DNA from: Halomonas sp. I5-271120
Lineage (GTDB): Bacteria; Pseudomonadota; Gammaproteobacteria; Pseudomonadales; Halomonadaceae
DNA: 64,000 nt
NCBI RefSeq assembly: GCF_030553075.1
Contig: NZ_CP130701.1
Span: 1,240,001-1,304,000 of the forward strand
Direction of reading: 5' to 3'
In this document: positions 51,031-61,878 of the stretch, piece after piece
Numbering within the stretch: the stretch's first letter is position 1
Layout of the letters: each line of letters begins with the position of its first letter
Notes under the pieces: generated by a model
The model's database searches: none
The model's input: the letters and a program-made list of their open reading frames with translations, nothing else
What the model was told of the DNA's origin: nothing
Program-made: the position numbers and the translations under genes

Positions 51031-52646
51031 GCCTGCGCCTGGCAAGGATTGGCTGGGTCATCACCCGATATCGCCTCGACACCCTGATCCCACGGGAGCG
51101 ACTGCCCTGGCCGCTGCGGGCGCTGCTCGCCCTCTCGCCGCTGCGGCTCTTCCCGGTGCGCGGCGAGCGCGCCGAGCGGCTGCGCCTGGCCCTCGAGGCG
51201 CTGGGCCCGATATTCGTCAAGTTCGGCCAGATGCTCTCGACCCGCCGCGATCTGCTACCCCCGGATATCGCCGACGAGCTGAGGCGCCTTCAGGATCAGG
51301 TGCCGCCCTTCCCCGGCGATCAGGCCGCGGCCCTGGTCGAGGAGGAGCTCGAGTGCCCGCTCGACGAGGCCTTCGCCCACTTCGATAAAACGCCGCTGGC
51401 GTCGGCCTCGATCGCTCAGGTACATGCCGCCCGGCTGCCCGATGGTCAGGAGGTAGTGGTCAAGATCATCCGCCCCGGCATCGAACGGGTCATGCGCCAG
51501 GACATGTCATTGCTCTACGCCGCGGCGCGCCTGCTGGCGAAGGTCCCTGAGGCCCGTCGCCTGCGGCCCCGCGAAGTGGTGGCCGACTACGAAGCCACCC
51601 TCTTCGACGAACTGAACCTGCATCGGGAAGCCGCCAACACCTCGCAGCTCAAGCGCAACTTCAAGGACTCGCCGCTTCTCTACGTGCCGGCAATCCACTG
51701 GCCGCTGACCCGGCGCCGGGTGATGGTCCAGGAGCGCATCCACGGCATTCCGGTGGCCGACATGGCCGCCCTCGAGGCCCAGGGCACCGATCTCAAGAAG
51801 CTCGCCGAACGCGGGGTGGAAATCTTCTTCACCCAGGTATTTCGCGACAACTTCTTCCATGCCGACATGCACCCGGGCAACATCTTCGTCGCCCACGGCA
51901 AGCCCCACGATCCTCAGTACATCGCCATCGACTGCGGCATCGTCGGCAGCCTGACCCGCGAGGACCAGGACTACCTGGCACGCAACCTGCTGGCCTTCTT
52001 CCATCAGGACTACTACGAGGTCGCGGCGCTGCATATCGAATCCGGCTGGGTCGGCGAGGGCACCCGCGCCAACGAGTTCGCCTCGGCGATCCGCTCGGTC
52101 TGCGAGCCCATTCTCGAGAAGCCGCTCAAGGACATCTCCTTCGGCCAGGTGCTGCTGGGGCTCTTCCAGACTGCGCGGCGCTTCAACATGGAGGTCCAGC
52201 CGCAGTTGGTGCTGCTGCAGAAGACCCTGCTCAACATCGAGGGCCTTGGGCGCCAGCTCTATCCGGACCTGGACCTGTGGCATACCGCCAAGCCGTATCT
52301 GGAGCGCTGGATGAAAGAGCGCGCCGGCCCCCGCGGGCTCTGGGAGTCGCTGCAGCGCCAGGCGCCGGAGCTGTCGCGCCAGCTGCCAGAACTGCCGGTG
52401 CTCGCCCACCAGGCACTTTCCCGGGTCGAGGCCGAACACAAGCAGCGCCACCGCCAGAGCGAGTCGCTCTCAGGCCTGCGCCGCCATGTGGCCGCCTCTG
52501 CCCGCGGCGCCCGGCGGCTGCGCCTAGGCGCGCTGCTGGTGGGCCTGGCCGTTGCCTGGCAGCCGCTGCTCGACTGGGCCGGCGAACAGCCCTGGCCGGT
52601 GCTGGTGGCGGCCGGCCTTGGCGTCCTGCTGCTCGCCTGGCAATAA
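51027..52646 (+). CDS. ubiB: Ubiquinone biosynthesis ATPase UbiB
   Basis: Atypical protein-kinase-like ATPase needed for ubiquinone synthesis. 539 residues. The defining KxGQ motif is KFGQ (65-68) in [16 protein letters not shown]; the Ala-rich nucleotide loop is [20 protein letters not shown] and the HxDxHPGN catalytic-loop version [10 protein letters not shown] follow. Two C-terminal membrane segments (about 493-539) anchor it. Last of ubiEJB. Confidence 0.98.
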   Translation: MSLRLARIGWVITRYRLDTLIPRERLPWPLRALLALSPLRLFPVRGERAERLRLALEALGPIFVKFGQMLSTRRDLLPPDIADELRRLQDQVPPFPGDQAAALVEEELECPLDEAFAHFDKTPLASASIAQVHAARLPDGQEVVVKIIRPGIERVMRQDMSLLYAAARLLAKVPEARRLRPREVVADYEATLFDELNLHREAANTSQLKRNFKDSPLLYVPAIHWPLTRRRVMVQERIHGIPVADMAALEAQGTDLKKLAERGVEIFFTQVFRDNFFHADMHPGNIFVAHGKPHDPQYIAIDCGIVGSLTREDQDYLARNLLAFFHQDYYEVAALHIESGWVGEGTRANEFASAIRSVCEPILEKPLKDISFGQVLLGLFQTARRFNMEVQPQLVLLQKTLLNIEGLGRQLYPDLDLWHTAKPYLERWMKERAGPRGLWESLQRQAPELSRQLPELPVLAHQALSRVEAEHKQRHRQSESLSGLRRHVAASARGARRLRLGALLVGLAVAWQPLLDWAGEQPWPVLVAAGLGVLLLAWQ

Positions 52647-52725
52647 GCCCCGCCGCGGACCAAAAGAGCATCACAGGCCACTGAATAATAAGATTTTTCG
52701 ATCCACTGACCCAGGAATGTCATCG

Positions 52726-53067
52726 ATGAGCGATATTCTCAACCAGCTCGCCGAGGTGCTCGACCAGCGCCGCCAGGCGGACCCCGGCACCAGCTATGTG
52801 GCCTCACTGCATCACAAGGGGCTCAACAAGATACTCGAGAAAGTTGGCGAGGAAGCCACCGAGACCCTGCTGGCAGCCAAGGATGCGGCTAATGGCTCAG
52901 AGAAGAACCGCGAGGCAGTAGTCGCTGAAACGGCCGACCTGTGGTTTCATAGCCTAGTGATGCTGTCGCATCTCGGGATTGACCATCAGGACGTGCTTGA
53001 TGAACTGGCACGTCGCTTCGGAATATCAGGGCTGGACGAGAAAGCCGCCCGCCCGACGGACGCTTAG
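52726..53067 (+). CDS. hisE: Phosphoribosyl-ATP pyrophosphatase
   Basis: Second step of histidine synthesis. 113 residues. [18 protein letters not shown], then [14 protein letters not shown] and [15 protein letters not shown] with the Mg-binding acidic residues. ATG at 52726 has AGGA at 9 nt; an in-frame ATG at 52717 lacks proper spacing. hisI, which precedes hisE in Pseudomonas, is missing, and no fused HisI domain is present. Confidence 0.95.
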   Translation: MSDILNQLAEVLDQRRQADPGTSYVASLHHKGLNKILEKVGEEATETLLAAKDAANGSEKNREAVVAETADLWFHSLVMLSHLGIDHQDVLDELARRFGISGLDEKAARPTDA

Positions 53068-53097
53068 GCCCAAGGGCCCATTGAAGGGAGAGACTCC

Positions 53098-53367
53098 ATG
53101 TTAGGTGGCATCAGTATCTGGCAACTCTTGATCGTGCTGGGCATCATCATCCTGGTCTTCGGCACCAAGAAGCTGCGCAACGTCGGCGGGGATCTTGGCG
53201 GCGCCGTGAAGGGCTTCAAGAAAGCCATGAACGACGGCGAGAAGGGCGAAGACGAGAAAAAGGAACAGGAAGACGCCACTCAACAGCGCGTCGCCCATGA
53301 CGAGACCGGCAAGACCTATGACGTCGAAGCCGAGACCAAGACGCAGGAACCGGACGAGCGCAAGTAA
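53098..53367 (+). CDS. tatA: Sec-independent protein translocase subunit TatA
   Basis: Forms the translocation pore for folded proteins. 89 residues: membrane helix (about 5-20, [18 protein letters not shown]), the [20 protein letters not shown] amphipathic helix, and a charged tail. GAAGGGAGA precedes the ATG. First of tatABC. Confidence 0.97.
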   Translation: MLGGISIWQLLIVLGIIILVFGTKKLRNVGGDLGGAVKGFKKAMNDGEKGEDEKKEQEDATQQRVAHDETGKTYDVEAETKTQEPDERK

Positions 53368-53373
53368 CCGCCC

Positions 53374-53837
53374 ATGTTCGATATCGGTTTCCTCGAACTG
53401 CTGATCATCGGCGTAGTCGGTCTGCTGGTCCTCGGCCCCGAGCGTTTGCCCAGGGCAGCGCGCACCGCGGGCCTGTGGATCGGCAAGATCAAGCGCACGG
53501 TCTCTGGCATGCAGCGAGATATCTCCGCCCAGCTAGAGGCCGAGGAGCTGCGCCAGAAGCTCGACGACCAGCAGAAAAAGCTCGACGCCAGCCTCAACAA
53601 GGTCAAGCAGGATGTCGAGCGTTACGCCGAGCCTGACAGGGTCGACGCTGGCCGCGCCAGTCCTGACAATGCCACGAACAATGCCACGGACGACGCCACA
53701 GACAAGCCCAAAGGCCAGCAGACCGACGACCGGGCTCGCCTGGACGCCGCCCCGGCTCAACGCCGTGACGAGGCCACAGCGACCTCAGAGGCCCCCCGTG
53801 AGGCGTCCGCGGACAGCGACAAGGACCAAAGCACCCG

Positions 53838-53841
<4 letters not shown>
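53374..53841 (+). CDS. tatB: Sec-independent protein translocase subunit TatB
   Basis: Part of the twin-arginine receptor with TatC. 155 residues: MFDIGFLELLIIGVVGLLVL membrane helix, GPERLPRAARTAGLWIGKIK hinge and amphipathic helix, coiled coil to about 95 and an acidic, Asp/Ala-rich disordered tail. Low-complexity repeats (NATNNATDDATD) in the tail. Stop overlaps tatC start by 4 bp. Confidence 0.96.
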
Positions 53842-55920
<2,079 letters not shown>

Positions 55921-55963
55921 CAGGAAGGGCGAGAGTGCCCTTCCTTGGCTTCCCGGAGGCAAG

Positions 55964-58171
55964 ATGGAAGACTCTCGCACCCCTGATACCGGCAGCACAC
56001 TGCCCGAGGCGCCTTTCGACGAGAACAGCTCCGCCGAAGCGCCACCGCTGCGGGTCAACCGGACCCGCACCGGCATTCAGGCCAAGGTGGTGCCCGATCC
56101 CGAGGCCGACCTCAGCGATCCGCGTCTGTACTTCAACCGCGAGCTGTCGCATCTGCAGTTCAACATCCGAGTGCTCGAACAGGCCCTCGACCCTTCGCAC
56201 CCGCTGCTCAACCGGGTGATGTTCCTGCTGATCTTCTCGTCCAATATGGACGAGTTCTTCGAGATTCGCGTCGCGGGCCTCAAGCATCAGCTGATGCTGG
56301 GCAACGACGATACCGGCGCTGACAGCCGCCTGCCCCGCTCGATCCTCGACGAGATTTCTCAGGTCGCCCATGCCCAGGTTGAGCGCCAGTACCAGATACT
56401 CAACGAACAGCTGATCCCGGCGCTGGAAGAAAAAGGCCTGCGTTTCCGTCGCCGAGGCGACTGGAGCGAAGCACAGGCCAACTGGGTCAAGGACTACTTC
56501 GAGGAAGAAATCGTGCCGGTGATCAGTCCGATTGGGCTGGACCCCTCTCACCCCTTCCCGCGACTGGTCAACAAGAGCCTCAACTTCATCGTCGAGCTGG
56601 AGGGCAAGGATGCCTTCGGTCGCGAGGGAGGGCTCGCCATCCTGCCGGCCCCGCGCTCGCTGCCCCGGGTGATCGCCCTGCCCGACGGGCTCTGTGCGGA
56701 AGGTTTTAACGAGTATGTATTCCTGTCCTCGATGATCCACGCCCATGCTCAGGAGGTTTTCCCGGGCATGCAGGTGCGGGGCTGCTATCAATTCCGCCTG
56801 ACCCGCAACGCCGACCTGGCGGTCGATCCGGAGGAGGTCTCCGACCTGGCCACGGCGCTGCGCGGCGAGCTGCTGGCCCGTCGCTACGGCAGCGGCGTGC
56901 GCCTGGAGGTCGCCGACAACTGCCCTGATGACCTGGCCGGCTTCCTGCTCAAGCAATTCGAGCTGGAGGAAGCCGACCTGTACCGGGTCAACGGCCCGGT
57001 CAACCTGACCCGCATGATGGCGGTGCTGAGTGATATCGACCGCCCTGAGCTTGGCTATCGCCCCTTCACACCCGGCGTGCCCAAGCCCCTCAACAAGAGC
57101 GGTAGCCTGTTCGACGCCATTCGCGATCAGGACATCCTGCTCCACCACCCCTTCCAGTCCTTCAAGCCGATCGAAGACCTGCTCGCCGAGGCCGCCCGAG
57201 ACCCGGCGGTACTGGCCATCAAGCAGACCCTGTACCGCACCGGCGCCGACTCACCGGTGGTCAGCGCTCTAGTCGAGGCGGCGCGCAACGGCAAAGAGGT
57301 CACGGTGGTCATCGAGCTGCGGGCCCGTTTCGACGAGGCCGATAACCTGACCCTGGCCTCAAGGCTGCAGGAGGCCGGCGCCATCGTCATCTACGGCGTG
57401 ATGGCCTACAAGACCCACGCCAAGATGATTCACATCGTGCGCCGCGAGAAGGGCGATCTTCGCTACTACGCGCACCTGGGGACCGGCAACTATCACTCCA
57501 AGACCGCCAAGCTCTACACCGACTACAGCCTGCTGACCGCCAACCCGACGCTCTGCGAGGACGTGCACAAGGTCTTCCAGCAGCTCTCCGGCATGGGGCA
57601 AGCTCGAAAGATCGAGACGCTACTGCACGCGCCCTTCACCCTGCATCCCAAAATGGTGGAGATGATCGACCGGGAAGCCAAGAACGCCGAGAAAGGCAAG
57701 CGCGGCCACCTGATCATCAAGTGCAACTCGCTGACCGAGCCGCAGCTGATCCGCGCGCTCTACCGCGCCTCGCAAGCAGGCGTCGAGTGCGACCTGATCA
57801 TCCGCGGCATGTGCTGCCTGCGCCCCGGCATTCCGGGTATTTCCGACAACATCCGGGTGCGCTCGGTGATCGGACGCTTCCTCGAGCACACCCGAGTGTT
57901 CTACTTCCACAACGGTGGTAAGCCAGAGGTATGGGGCTCGAGCGCAGACTTCATGGCCCGCAACATGTTCCACCGTGTCGAGACCTGCTTCCCCTTCCTC
58001 GACAAGAAGATTGCCGCCCGAGTGCGCAAGGATCTGGAGACCTACCTGGTCGACAACTGCCAGAGCTGGCTGTTGCAGTCAGACGGCAGCTACATCAAGC
58101 AGGAAGTCGGCGATAGCGCTCCGATCAGCGTCCAGGAGACCCTGCTCTACGCCTACGCGACCAAGGCCTGA
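55964..58171 (+). CDS. ppk1: Polyphosphate kinase 1
   Basis: Makes inorganic polyphosphate from ATP. 735 residues with the four PPK1 domains; the N-terminal 45 residues are extra and low-complexity. The first catalytic His is in [14 protein letters not shown], the second in [20 protein letters not shown], with [19 protein letters not shown] between. GGAGG precedes the ATG. ppx, often adjacent, is absent. Paired with hemB as in Pseudomonas. A hairpin GGAAGGGC/GCCCTTCC sits in the hemB-ppk1 gap. Confidence 0.98.
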   Translation: MEDSRTPDTGSTLPEAPFDENSSAEAPPLRVNRTRTGIQAKVVPDPEADLSDPRLYFNRELSHLQFNIRVLEQALDPSHPLLNRVMFLLIFSSNMDEFFEIRVAGLKHQLMLGNDDTGADSRLPRSILDEISQVAHAQVERQYQILNEQLIPALEEKGLRFRRRGDWSEAQANWVKDYFEEEIVPVISPIGLDPSHPFPRLVNKSLNFIVELEGKDAFGREGGLAILPAPRSLPRVIALPDGLCAEGFNEYVFLSSMIHAHAQEVFPGMQVRGCYQFRLTRNADLAVDPEEVSDLATALRGELLARRYGSGVRLEVADNCPDDLAGFLLKQFELEEADLYRVNGPVNLTRMMAVLSDIDRPELGYRPFTPGVPKPLNKSGSLFDAIRDQDILLHHPFQSFKPIEDLLAEAARDPAVLAIKQTLYRTGADSPVVSALVEAARNGKEVTVVIELRARFDEADNLTLASRLQEAGAIVIYGVMAYKTHAKMIHIVRREKGDLRYYAHLGTGNYHSKTAKLYTDYSLLTANPTLCEDVHKVFQQLSGMGQARKIETLLHAPFTLHPKMVEMIDREAKNAEKGKRGHLIIKCNSLTEPQLIRALYRASQAGVECDLIIRGMCCLRPGIPGISDNIRVRSVIGRFLEHTRVFYFHNGGKPEVWGSSADFMARNMFHRVETCFPFLDKKIAARVRKDLETYLVDNCQSWLLQSDGSYIKQEVGDSAPISVQETLLYAYATKA

Positions 58172-58206
58172 CGAGACGAGATCAAGGCACACGCTCCCCA
58201 GACACA

Positions 58207-58234
58207 ACGACGCCGGGCCCTGGCCCGGCGTCGT
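58207..58234. terminator. Bidirectional hairpin between ppk1 and the DAHP synthase
   Basis: ACGACGCCGGGCC-CT-GGCCCGGCGTCGT, 13-bp perfect stem between convergent genes, without a clear T-run. Confidence 0.6.
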
Positions 58235-58249
58235 GGTATCTGCCATCCT

Positions 58250-58276
58250 CTCACCGTGTTACGTCAACACGGTGAG
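58250..58276. repeat. Perfect 11-bp inverted repeat over the DAHP synthase stop codon
   Basis: CTCACCGTGTT-ACGTC-AACACGGTGAG. One arm contains the last codons of the gene and its TGA lies at the loop edge. No T-run follows; role unknown, perhaps an RNA 3'-end stabiliser. Confidence 0.7.
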
Positions 58277-59433
58277 GCGAACCAGGCGTCCCGCAGTCGC
58301 TCGGCGGCGGTCGCCAGCAGGTGTTCGGTGGTGTCCCAGCCCAGGCAGGCATCGGTGACCGAGACGCCATAGCGCAGCGCGCCAGGCTTCAACGGCTGCT
58401 TGCCCTCGTAAAGGTGGCTCTCGAGCATCACCCCGACCAGACCGGCATCCCCGGCCAGGCGCTGGCCCAGCACATCGAGCAGCACCTCGCCCTGACGCCG
58501 GTGATCCTTGCGCGAATTGGCATGACTGCAGTCGACCATGATCCGTGGCGCCAGCCCCGCCTCCTGAAGCGCCCGGCGACAGGCCGCCACTTCCGGCGCC
58601 CGGAAGTTGGGCTCGCCATGACCGCCGCGCAAAACCACGTGGGTGTGGGGGTTACCCGGCGTGCGGCGCATCACCGGCCGGCCGTCGGCGGCGATGGCCG
58701 GATGATGATGAGGGTGGGCACTGGCGCGTATGGCATCGATGGCCACCTGAACGCCGCCATCGGTGCCGTTCTTGAAGCCGACCACGGCGCCCAGGCCGCT
58801 GGCCAGTTCACGGTGGATCTGGGATTCGGTGGTGCGCGCGCCGATCGCTGTCCAGGCCAGCAGATCATCGAGGTAAGGCGCGACCATCGGCTGCAGTAGC
58901 TCAGTCGCGACCGGCAGGCCCAGTTCCACGATCTCGCGCATCAACGAGCGGGACAGGGTCAGGCCGGTGGCCATGTCATCGGCACCCTCGAGGCCAGGAT
59001 CGTAGGCGAGCCCCTTCCAGCCCACCGTCGTGCGAGGCTTCTCGACATAGACCCGCATCACCAACAGCAGCCGGTCTTCGACCTGATGGGCCAACGCCGC
59101 GAGGCGCTCGGCGTAGTCACGGGCGGCCTTGGGATCATGGATCGAACAGGGGCCCACCACGACCAGCAGACGATCGTCGCGGCCATCGAGGATGGCGCGA
59201 ATGGCCTCGCGCTGCCCCTCGACCCGCTCGGCCAAGGCCTGCGACAGCGGCAGCTCACGACGCAGCTCGTCGGGGGTCGGCAGGGCGCTCTCTTCGAGCG
59301 TCAGGGCCGTGGCGGTATCGCCTTGGGTAGCAGTGTCCTGGGCACTGTCAGAAGCACCCTCAGCGACACTTTGGCAACTAGCTTCAGCACGACGTTCGGC
59401 AACAGGGTCAAGGGCAGAAAGACTGGCATTCAT
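58264..59433 (-). CDS. 3-deoxy-7-phosphoheptulonate synthase, class I (AroFGH family)
   Basis: Commits phosphoenolpyruvate and erythrose 4-phosphate to aromatic synthesis. 389 residues, about 40 more than E. coli AroG; the surplus is a low-complexity N-terminus (about 1-50). Motifs: VVVGPCSIHDPKAA, MRVYVEKPRTTVGWKG, PVATELLQP, VGFKNGTDG and IMVDCSHANSRKDH. The isoform (Tyr-, Phe- or Trp-inhibited) cannot be told from sequence. The upstream region (59430-59904) holds two small frames and a terminator, indicating attenuation. The ATG overlaps the preceding frame's TGA as ATGA. Confidence 0.96.
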   Translation of the reverse strand: MNASLSALDPVAERRAEASCQSVAEGASDSAQDTATQGDTATALTLEESALPTPDELRRELPLSQALAERVEGQREAIRAILDGRDDRLLVVVGPCSIHDPKAARDYAERLAALAHQVEDRLLLVMRVYVEKPRTTVGWKGLAYDPGLEGADDMATGLTLSRSLMREIVELGLPVATELLQPMVAPYLDDLLAWTAIGARTTESQIHRELASGLGAVVGFKNGTDGGVQVAIDAIRASAHPHHHPAIAADGRPVMRRTPGNPHTHVVLRGGHGEPNFRAPEVAACRRALQEAGLAPRIMVDCSHANSRKDHRRQGEVLLDVLGQRLAGDAGLVGVMLESHLYEGKQPLKPGALRYGVSVTDACLGWDTTEHLLATAAERLRDAWFASPC

Positions 59434-59603
59434 GGGGTAAGGCTCCGGCTAGGCGATTGGCGTCGAGTCGTATGGCCACCAAGAGCATGCCGGCCGGAGG
59501 TGGCGAATTGTGCCGACCGGGCGTCGCTAAATCGCCAATAGCCATACGCGCTCGCGTAGCGGGGCGATAGGGTCATGGCAAAAGCTGCGTGGCGGTCGAA
59601 CAT
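59430..59603 (-). CDS. 57-codon upstream ORF coupled to DAHP synthase
   Basis: Starts ATG at 59603 with AAGGAAG 7 nt upstream, the best ribosome binding site in this leader. The product begins MFDRHAAFAMTLSPRYASAY and has an aromatic cluster, YASAYGYWRF (residues 16-25), in a short, basic protein. The TGA overlaps the DAHP synthase ATG as ATGA, and the enzyme itself has no good Shine-Dalgarno, so its translation probably depends on this frame. Possibly a Tyr/Trp-sensing leader; no known family recognised. Confidence 0.6.
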   Translation of the reverse strand: MFDRHAAFAMTLSPRYASAYGYWRFSDARSAQFATSGRHALGGHTTRRQSPSRSLTP

Positions 59604-59659
59604 CGCGTGTCTTCCTTGTGGGCCTGAGGCCCGATGTATGAGTGACAAAGCGTCCAGAA

Positions 59660-59695
59660 ACGAAAACCCCCGGTCGGGTTGCCGACCGGGGGTTT
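59660..59695 (-). terminator. Attenuator terminator in the DAHP synthase leader
   Basis: Minus-strand AAACCCCCGGTCGG-CAAC-CCGACCGGGGGTTT followed by TCG TTTC, 14-bp stem, between the leader peptide and the second upstream ORF. Its loop and flanks contain GGCAACCC (59676-59683 region), complementary to GGGTTGCC at 59708-59715; pairing of these would break the terminator. Confidence 0.82.
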
Positions 59696-59742
59696 CAAGA
59701 CATCGGAGGCAACCCTGAGTGGGGCGTACCTCGCGGCGCGGG

Positions 59743-59904
59743 TCAGTAAGACCAGGCCGCCGGCACGCCGGCGCTAAACCAATAGCTCCAGAACCGTTGC
59801 CAACCGGCTGTTTCAATGCTTCCCTCGGTCTTGCACGCCAAGCACCGCACATCGCCTGAGAAGGCGAAGCGGGCAATGTTGGAAGCAAGCGAGAGATGGG
59901 TCAT
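59743..59904 (-). CDS. Aromatic-rich leader peptide of the DAHP synthase gene
   Basis: 53 codons from ATG 59904 to TGA 59743, too short for usual gene finding. The last 19 residues are WQRFWSYWFSAGVPAAWSY: four Trp, two Phe and two Tyr, far above chance, ending 48 nt before the attenuator hairpin. This is the layout of a transcription-attenuation leader. The ATG has a poor ribosome binding site; an in-frame ATT at codon 30, 5 nt after GAGG, would give a more typical 24-residue peptide, so the start is open. Minus-strand GGCAAC at the Trp35-Gln36 codons and GGCGTGCC at codons 46-48 can pair with downstream strands. Confidence 0.72.
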   Translation of the reverse strand: MTHLSLASNIARFAFSGDVRCLACKTEGSIETAGWQRFWSYWFSAGVPAAWSY

Positions 59905-59940
59905 GGTTATTCGGCTGTCTGTTGAGAGTTCTGATCAACG

Positions 59941-59970
59941 TTTCTAATGACTGAGTTTCTAATGACTGAG
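59941..59970 (-). repeat. Perfect 15-bp tandem repeat before the leader peptide
   Basis: TTTCTAATGACTGAG twice on the plus strand, with a looser third (CTTCAATGACTT) following. Lies 37 bp before the leader ATG, where the promoter should be, so it could be an operator or a slippage product. TTGAAG on the minus strand nearby is the only -35-like element. Confidence 0.85.
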
Positions 59971-59999
59971 CTTCAATGACTTGCTTCATCCTACACACC

Positions 60000-60024
60000 C
60001 TGACGGGCTTGGCAAGCCCGTCAG
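60000..60024. repeat. 11-bp inverted repeat between the 41-aa gene and the aromatic leader
   Basis: CTGACGGGCTT-GGC-AAGCCCGTCAG. Perfect stem, no T-run on either strand. May end the ubiD-fre-folM transcript. The 110 bp between it and the 16-bp repeats show no gene. Confidence 0.55.
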
Positions 60025-60134
60025 GGCGGGATACAGGCCTTGGACACTCGCCTTAGTTATTTGCCTTAGCCATTACGCTGTGCCGCTGGCCTGAGCCACT
60101 CGGCTAGCCAGCTGAGCCTGAATACCTGGCGTCA

Positions 60135-60214
60135 GTGCTTAGTCAAAATAGTGCTTAGCCAAGATAGTGCTTAGCCAGAATAGTACGTAGCTAAAATAGC
60201 GCTTAGCCAAAATA
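60135..60214 (-). repeat. Five tandem copies of a 16-bp unit, first copy spanning a stop codon
   Basis: Plus-strand units GTGCTTAGTCAAAATA, GTGCTTAGCCAAGATA, GTGCTTAGCCAGAATA, GTACGTAGCTAAAATA and GCGCTTAGCCAAAATA run without gaps. The last (60199-60214) contains the terminal codons Tyr-Phe-Gly-TAA of the 41-aa gene read on the minus strand, so the array grew from a gene end. Confidence 0.95.
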
Positions 60215-60328
60215 CTGAACCCAGCCAATGGTCGCCGGCAGGCCGGCCATGCCGACCAGCACAACGACTCCGAGGAACAGGGTCAGAAACCCCGACTCGT
60301 CTTTGAAGTTAGGATCATGCTCAGCCAT
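60203..60328 (-). CDS. 41-residue single-pass membrane protein
   Basis: ATG at 60328 with TGAGG 7 nt upstream. The product MAEHDPNFKDESGFLTLFLG continues with a hydrophobic helix (about 15-33) and ends PATIGWVQYFG. Soluble acidic N-terminus, one membrane span, short aromatic tail. It lies 41 bp after folM in the same direction. No family recognised; small membrane proteins like this often attach to larger membrane complexes, but nothing here identifies a partner. Confidence 0.75.
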   Translation of the reverse strand: MAEHDPNFKDESGFLTLFLGVVVLVGMAGLPATIGWVQYFG

Positions 60329-60369
60329 GAGTGACCTCACGGGATAGGGCGTCAGCCGATAGACAGAGT

Positions 60370-61083
60370 CTAGCGCAGGTGTCGCCCGCCATCGACCGGC
60401 AGGGTCACACCGGTCACAAAGCGGTTGTCGAGCAGGTAGCGCAGGCTCTCGTAGATCACCCCCGGCCCGGGGATCATCTGCATCGCCGACTTGGCTCGGG
60501 CCTTCTCGGCGTAGGCCTCATCGTCGCCCTCGTTGAGCATGATCATCGCCGGCGCGATACCGTTGACTTGGATGCGCGGCGCGTACATGGCGGCGAATGA
60601 CAGCGTCAGGTTGTCGAGCCCGGCCTTGGTCGCCGCATAGGCGGCGTGCTTCTTCGAGCCCTTGACCGCCACATAGTCGGTCATGTGCACGATATCGGCG
60701 AGCGGCTCGTCGCCGGCCTCAAGCAGGGCCTGAGCATGCAGGTTGAGCAGGTAAGGCGCCTGCATGTGCACCCGGAACAGGCGCTCGAAGTTGGCACCGG
60801 CATCGTCGCCGCGGCTGTCCGGCGCCCAGTCGCTGGCGTTGTGGACGATCGCCCGCAGCGCAGGCGTCGTTGCCTTGAGCCGTGAGATGAAGTCGAGGAT
60901 ACCGGCTTCGCTCGAAAAGTCTGCCGCCAGTGTGACGATGCCCTTCTCGCGCAGGGCCTCGAGCTCGGGGCGCTCACGCCGATAGCTGATGATGACGGGG
61001 TGACCGTCATCGATCAGTCGCTCGGCACAGTGGCGCCCCAGCCGCTGGGCGCCACCGGTGATCAGGATCGGGGCCGCACTCAT
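60370..61083 (-). CDS. folM: Dihydromonapterin reductase FolM
   Basis: Short-chain dehydrogenase that reduces dihydromonapterin to tetrahydromonapterin. 237 residues. Nucleotide motif ILITGGAQRLGRH has the TGxxxRxG pattern typical of FolM/pteridine reductases, followed by IVHNASDWAP, the catalytic YAATKAGLDN (Tyr-x3-Lys) and the FolM-like C-terminus LPVDGGRHLR. The start overlaps the fre stop by 4 bp. Tetrahydromonapterin serves as cofactor of phenylalanine hydroxylase in Pseudomonas; no phhA is present here. Confidence 0.9.
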   Translation of the reverse strand: MSAAPILITGGAQRLGRHCAERLIDDGHPVIISYRRERPELEALREKGIVTLAADFSSEAGILDFISRLKATTPALRAIVHNASDWAPDSRGDDAGANFERLFRVHMQAPYLLNLHAQALLEAGDEPLADIVHMTDYVAVKGSKKHAAYAATKAGLDNLTLSFAAMYAPRIQVNGIAPAMIMLNEGDDEAYAEKARAKSAMQMIPGPGVIYESLRYLLDNRFVTGVTLPVDGGRHLR

Positions 61084-61865
61084 GTCTCGCCAGCCCTCAC
61101 CAGGCTGCCCACGGTGGGCACCAGAGGATCACGCGGCGCATAGGCGAAGACATCAGAGAACACCCGCGAGGGCTCGAGCCCCAGCGAGGCCAGCACATCG
61201 ACGCAGGCATAAACCATGCCCGGCGAGCCGGACAGGTAAACGTCGTGGCCTGAGACGTCGACATCGTCCAGCGCCTCACCCAGTGCGGCGTCGATGCGAC
61301 CGACATGTCCCTGGATACGCGGGGCCGCAAAGTCGTCGCTCATGCCCTGCTCGCTGACCCCGTGGAAGGTCACGTTAGGGTGCCGGGTGACCCACTCCCG
61401 GGCCTGACTCTCAAGATAGAACTCGCGGCGCTCCTTGGCCGCCCACCACAGGTCGATCTCGCGCCCGGGATCGGCGTGCAGCGCCGCCTCGACGATTGCC
61501 TTCATCTGAGCGAAGCCGGTGCCGGCGGCAACCAGCAGCAAAGGACGGCTGCTGTCGGGATCAAGCACACAGTCACCACCCGGCAGGCGCAGAGTCAGTT
61601 GGGCGGCGTGCTGCATGAGCTCACGCAGGCGCGCCGAATTGGAGCGCTCGGGCCAGTGTTGGATATGCAGCTCGAGGGAGCCGTCATCGACATGGGCATT
61701 GGCGATCGAGAACGGCACCCAGGTGTCGTCGTCCAGCTCAAGCTCCAGGTACTGGCCCGGGGCATGTGCCATGGCCTCGGGGCGCCCTTCCAGGCGTACC
61801 CGGAAGACATCGGGATTGAGATCCTCCACCGCCGTTACTTGGCAGGTCAGGGTCCTTGCGGTCAT
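61080..61865 (-). CDS. fre: NAD(P)H-flavin reductase (Fre/LuxG-like)
   Basis: Reduces free flavins with NAD(P)H. 261 residues, slightly longer than E. coli Fre (233). Flavin-binding motif WVPFSIANAH replaces the usual RPFSxAS; the pyridine-nucleotide motif is LLLVAAGTGFAQMKAIVEAA, then DVYLSGSPGMVYACVDVL. Lies between ubiD and folM, as fre does beside ubiD in E. coli. It may supply reduced FMN for prenyl-FMN, the UbiD cofactor; ubiX is not in view. Confidence 0.9.
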   Translation of the reverse strand: MTARTLTCQVTAVEDLNPDVFRVRLEGRPEAMAHAPGQYLELELDDDTWVPFSIANAHVDDGSLELHIQHWPERSNSARLRELMQHAAQLTLRLPGGDCVLDPDSSRPLLLVAAGTGFAQMKAIVEAALHADPGREIDLWWAAKERREFYLESQAREWVTRHPNVTFHGVSEQGMSDDFAAPRIQGHVGRIDAALGEALDDVDVSGHDVYLSGSPGMVYACVDVLASLGLEPSRVFSDVFAYAPRDPLVPTVGSLVRAGET

Positions 61866-61878
61866 AAGCGCCTCTCGT

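Noticed and set aside
59813-59998. 61-codon frame with a QSLET repeat upstream of the aromatic leader
   Set aside because: The repeat is just the 15-bp DNA duplication; no ribosome binding site, and it overlaps the leader peptide in another frame.
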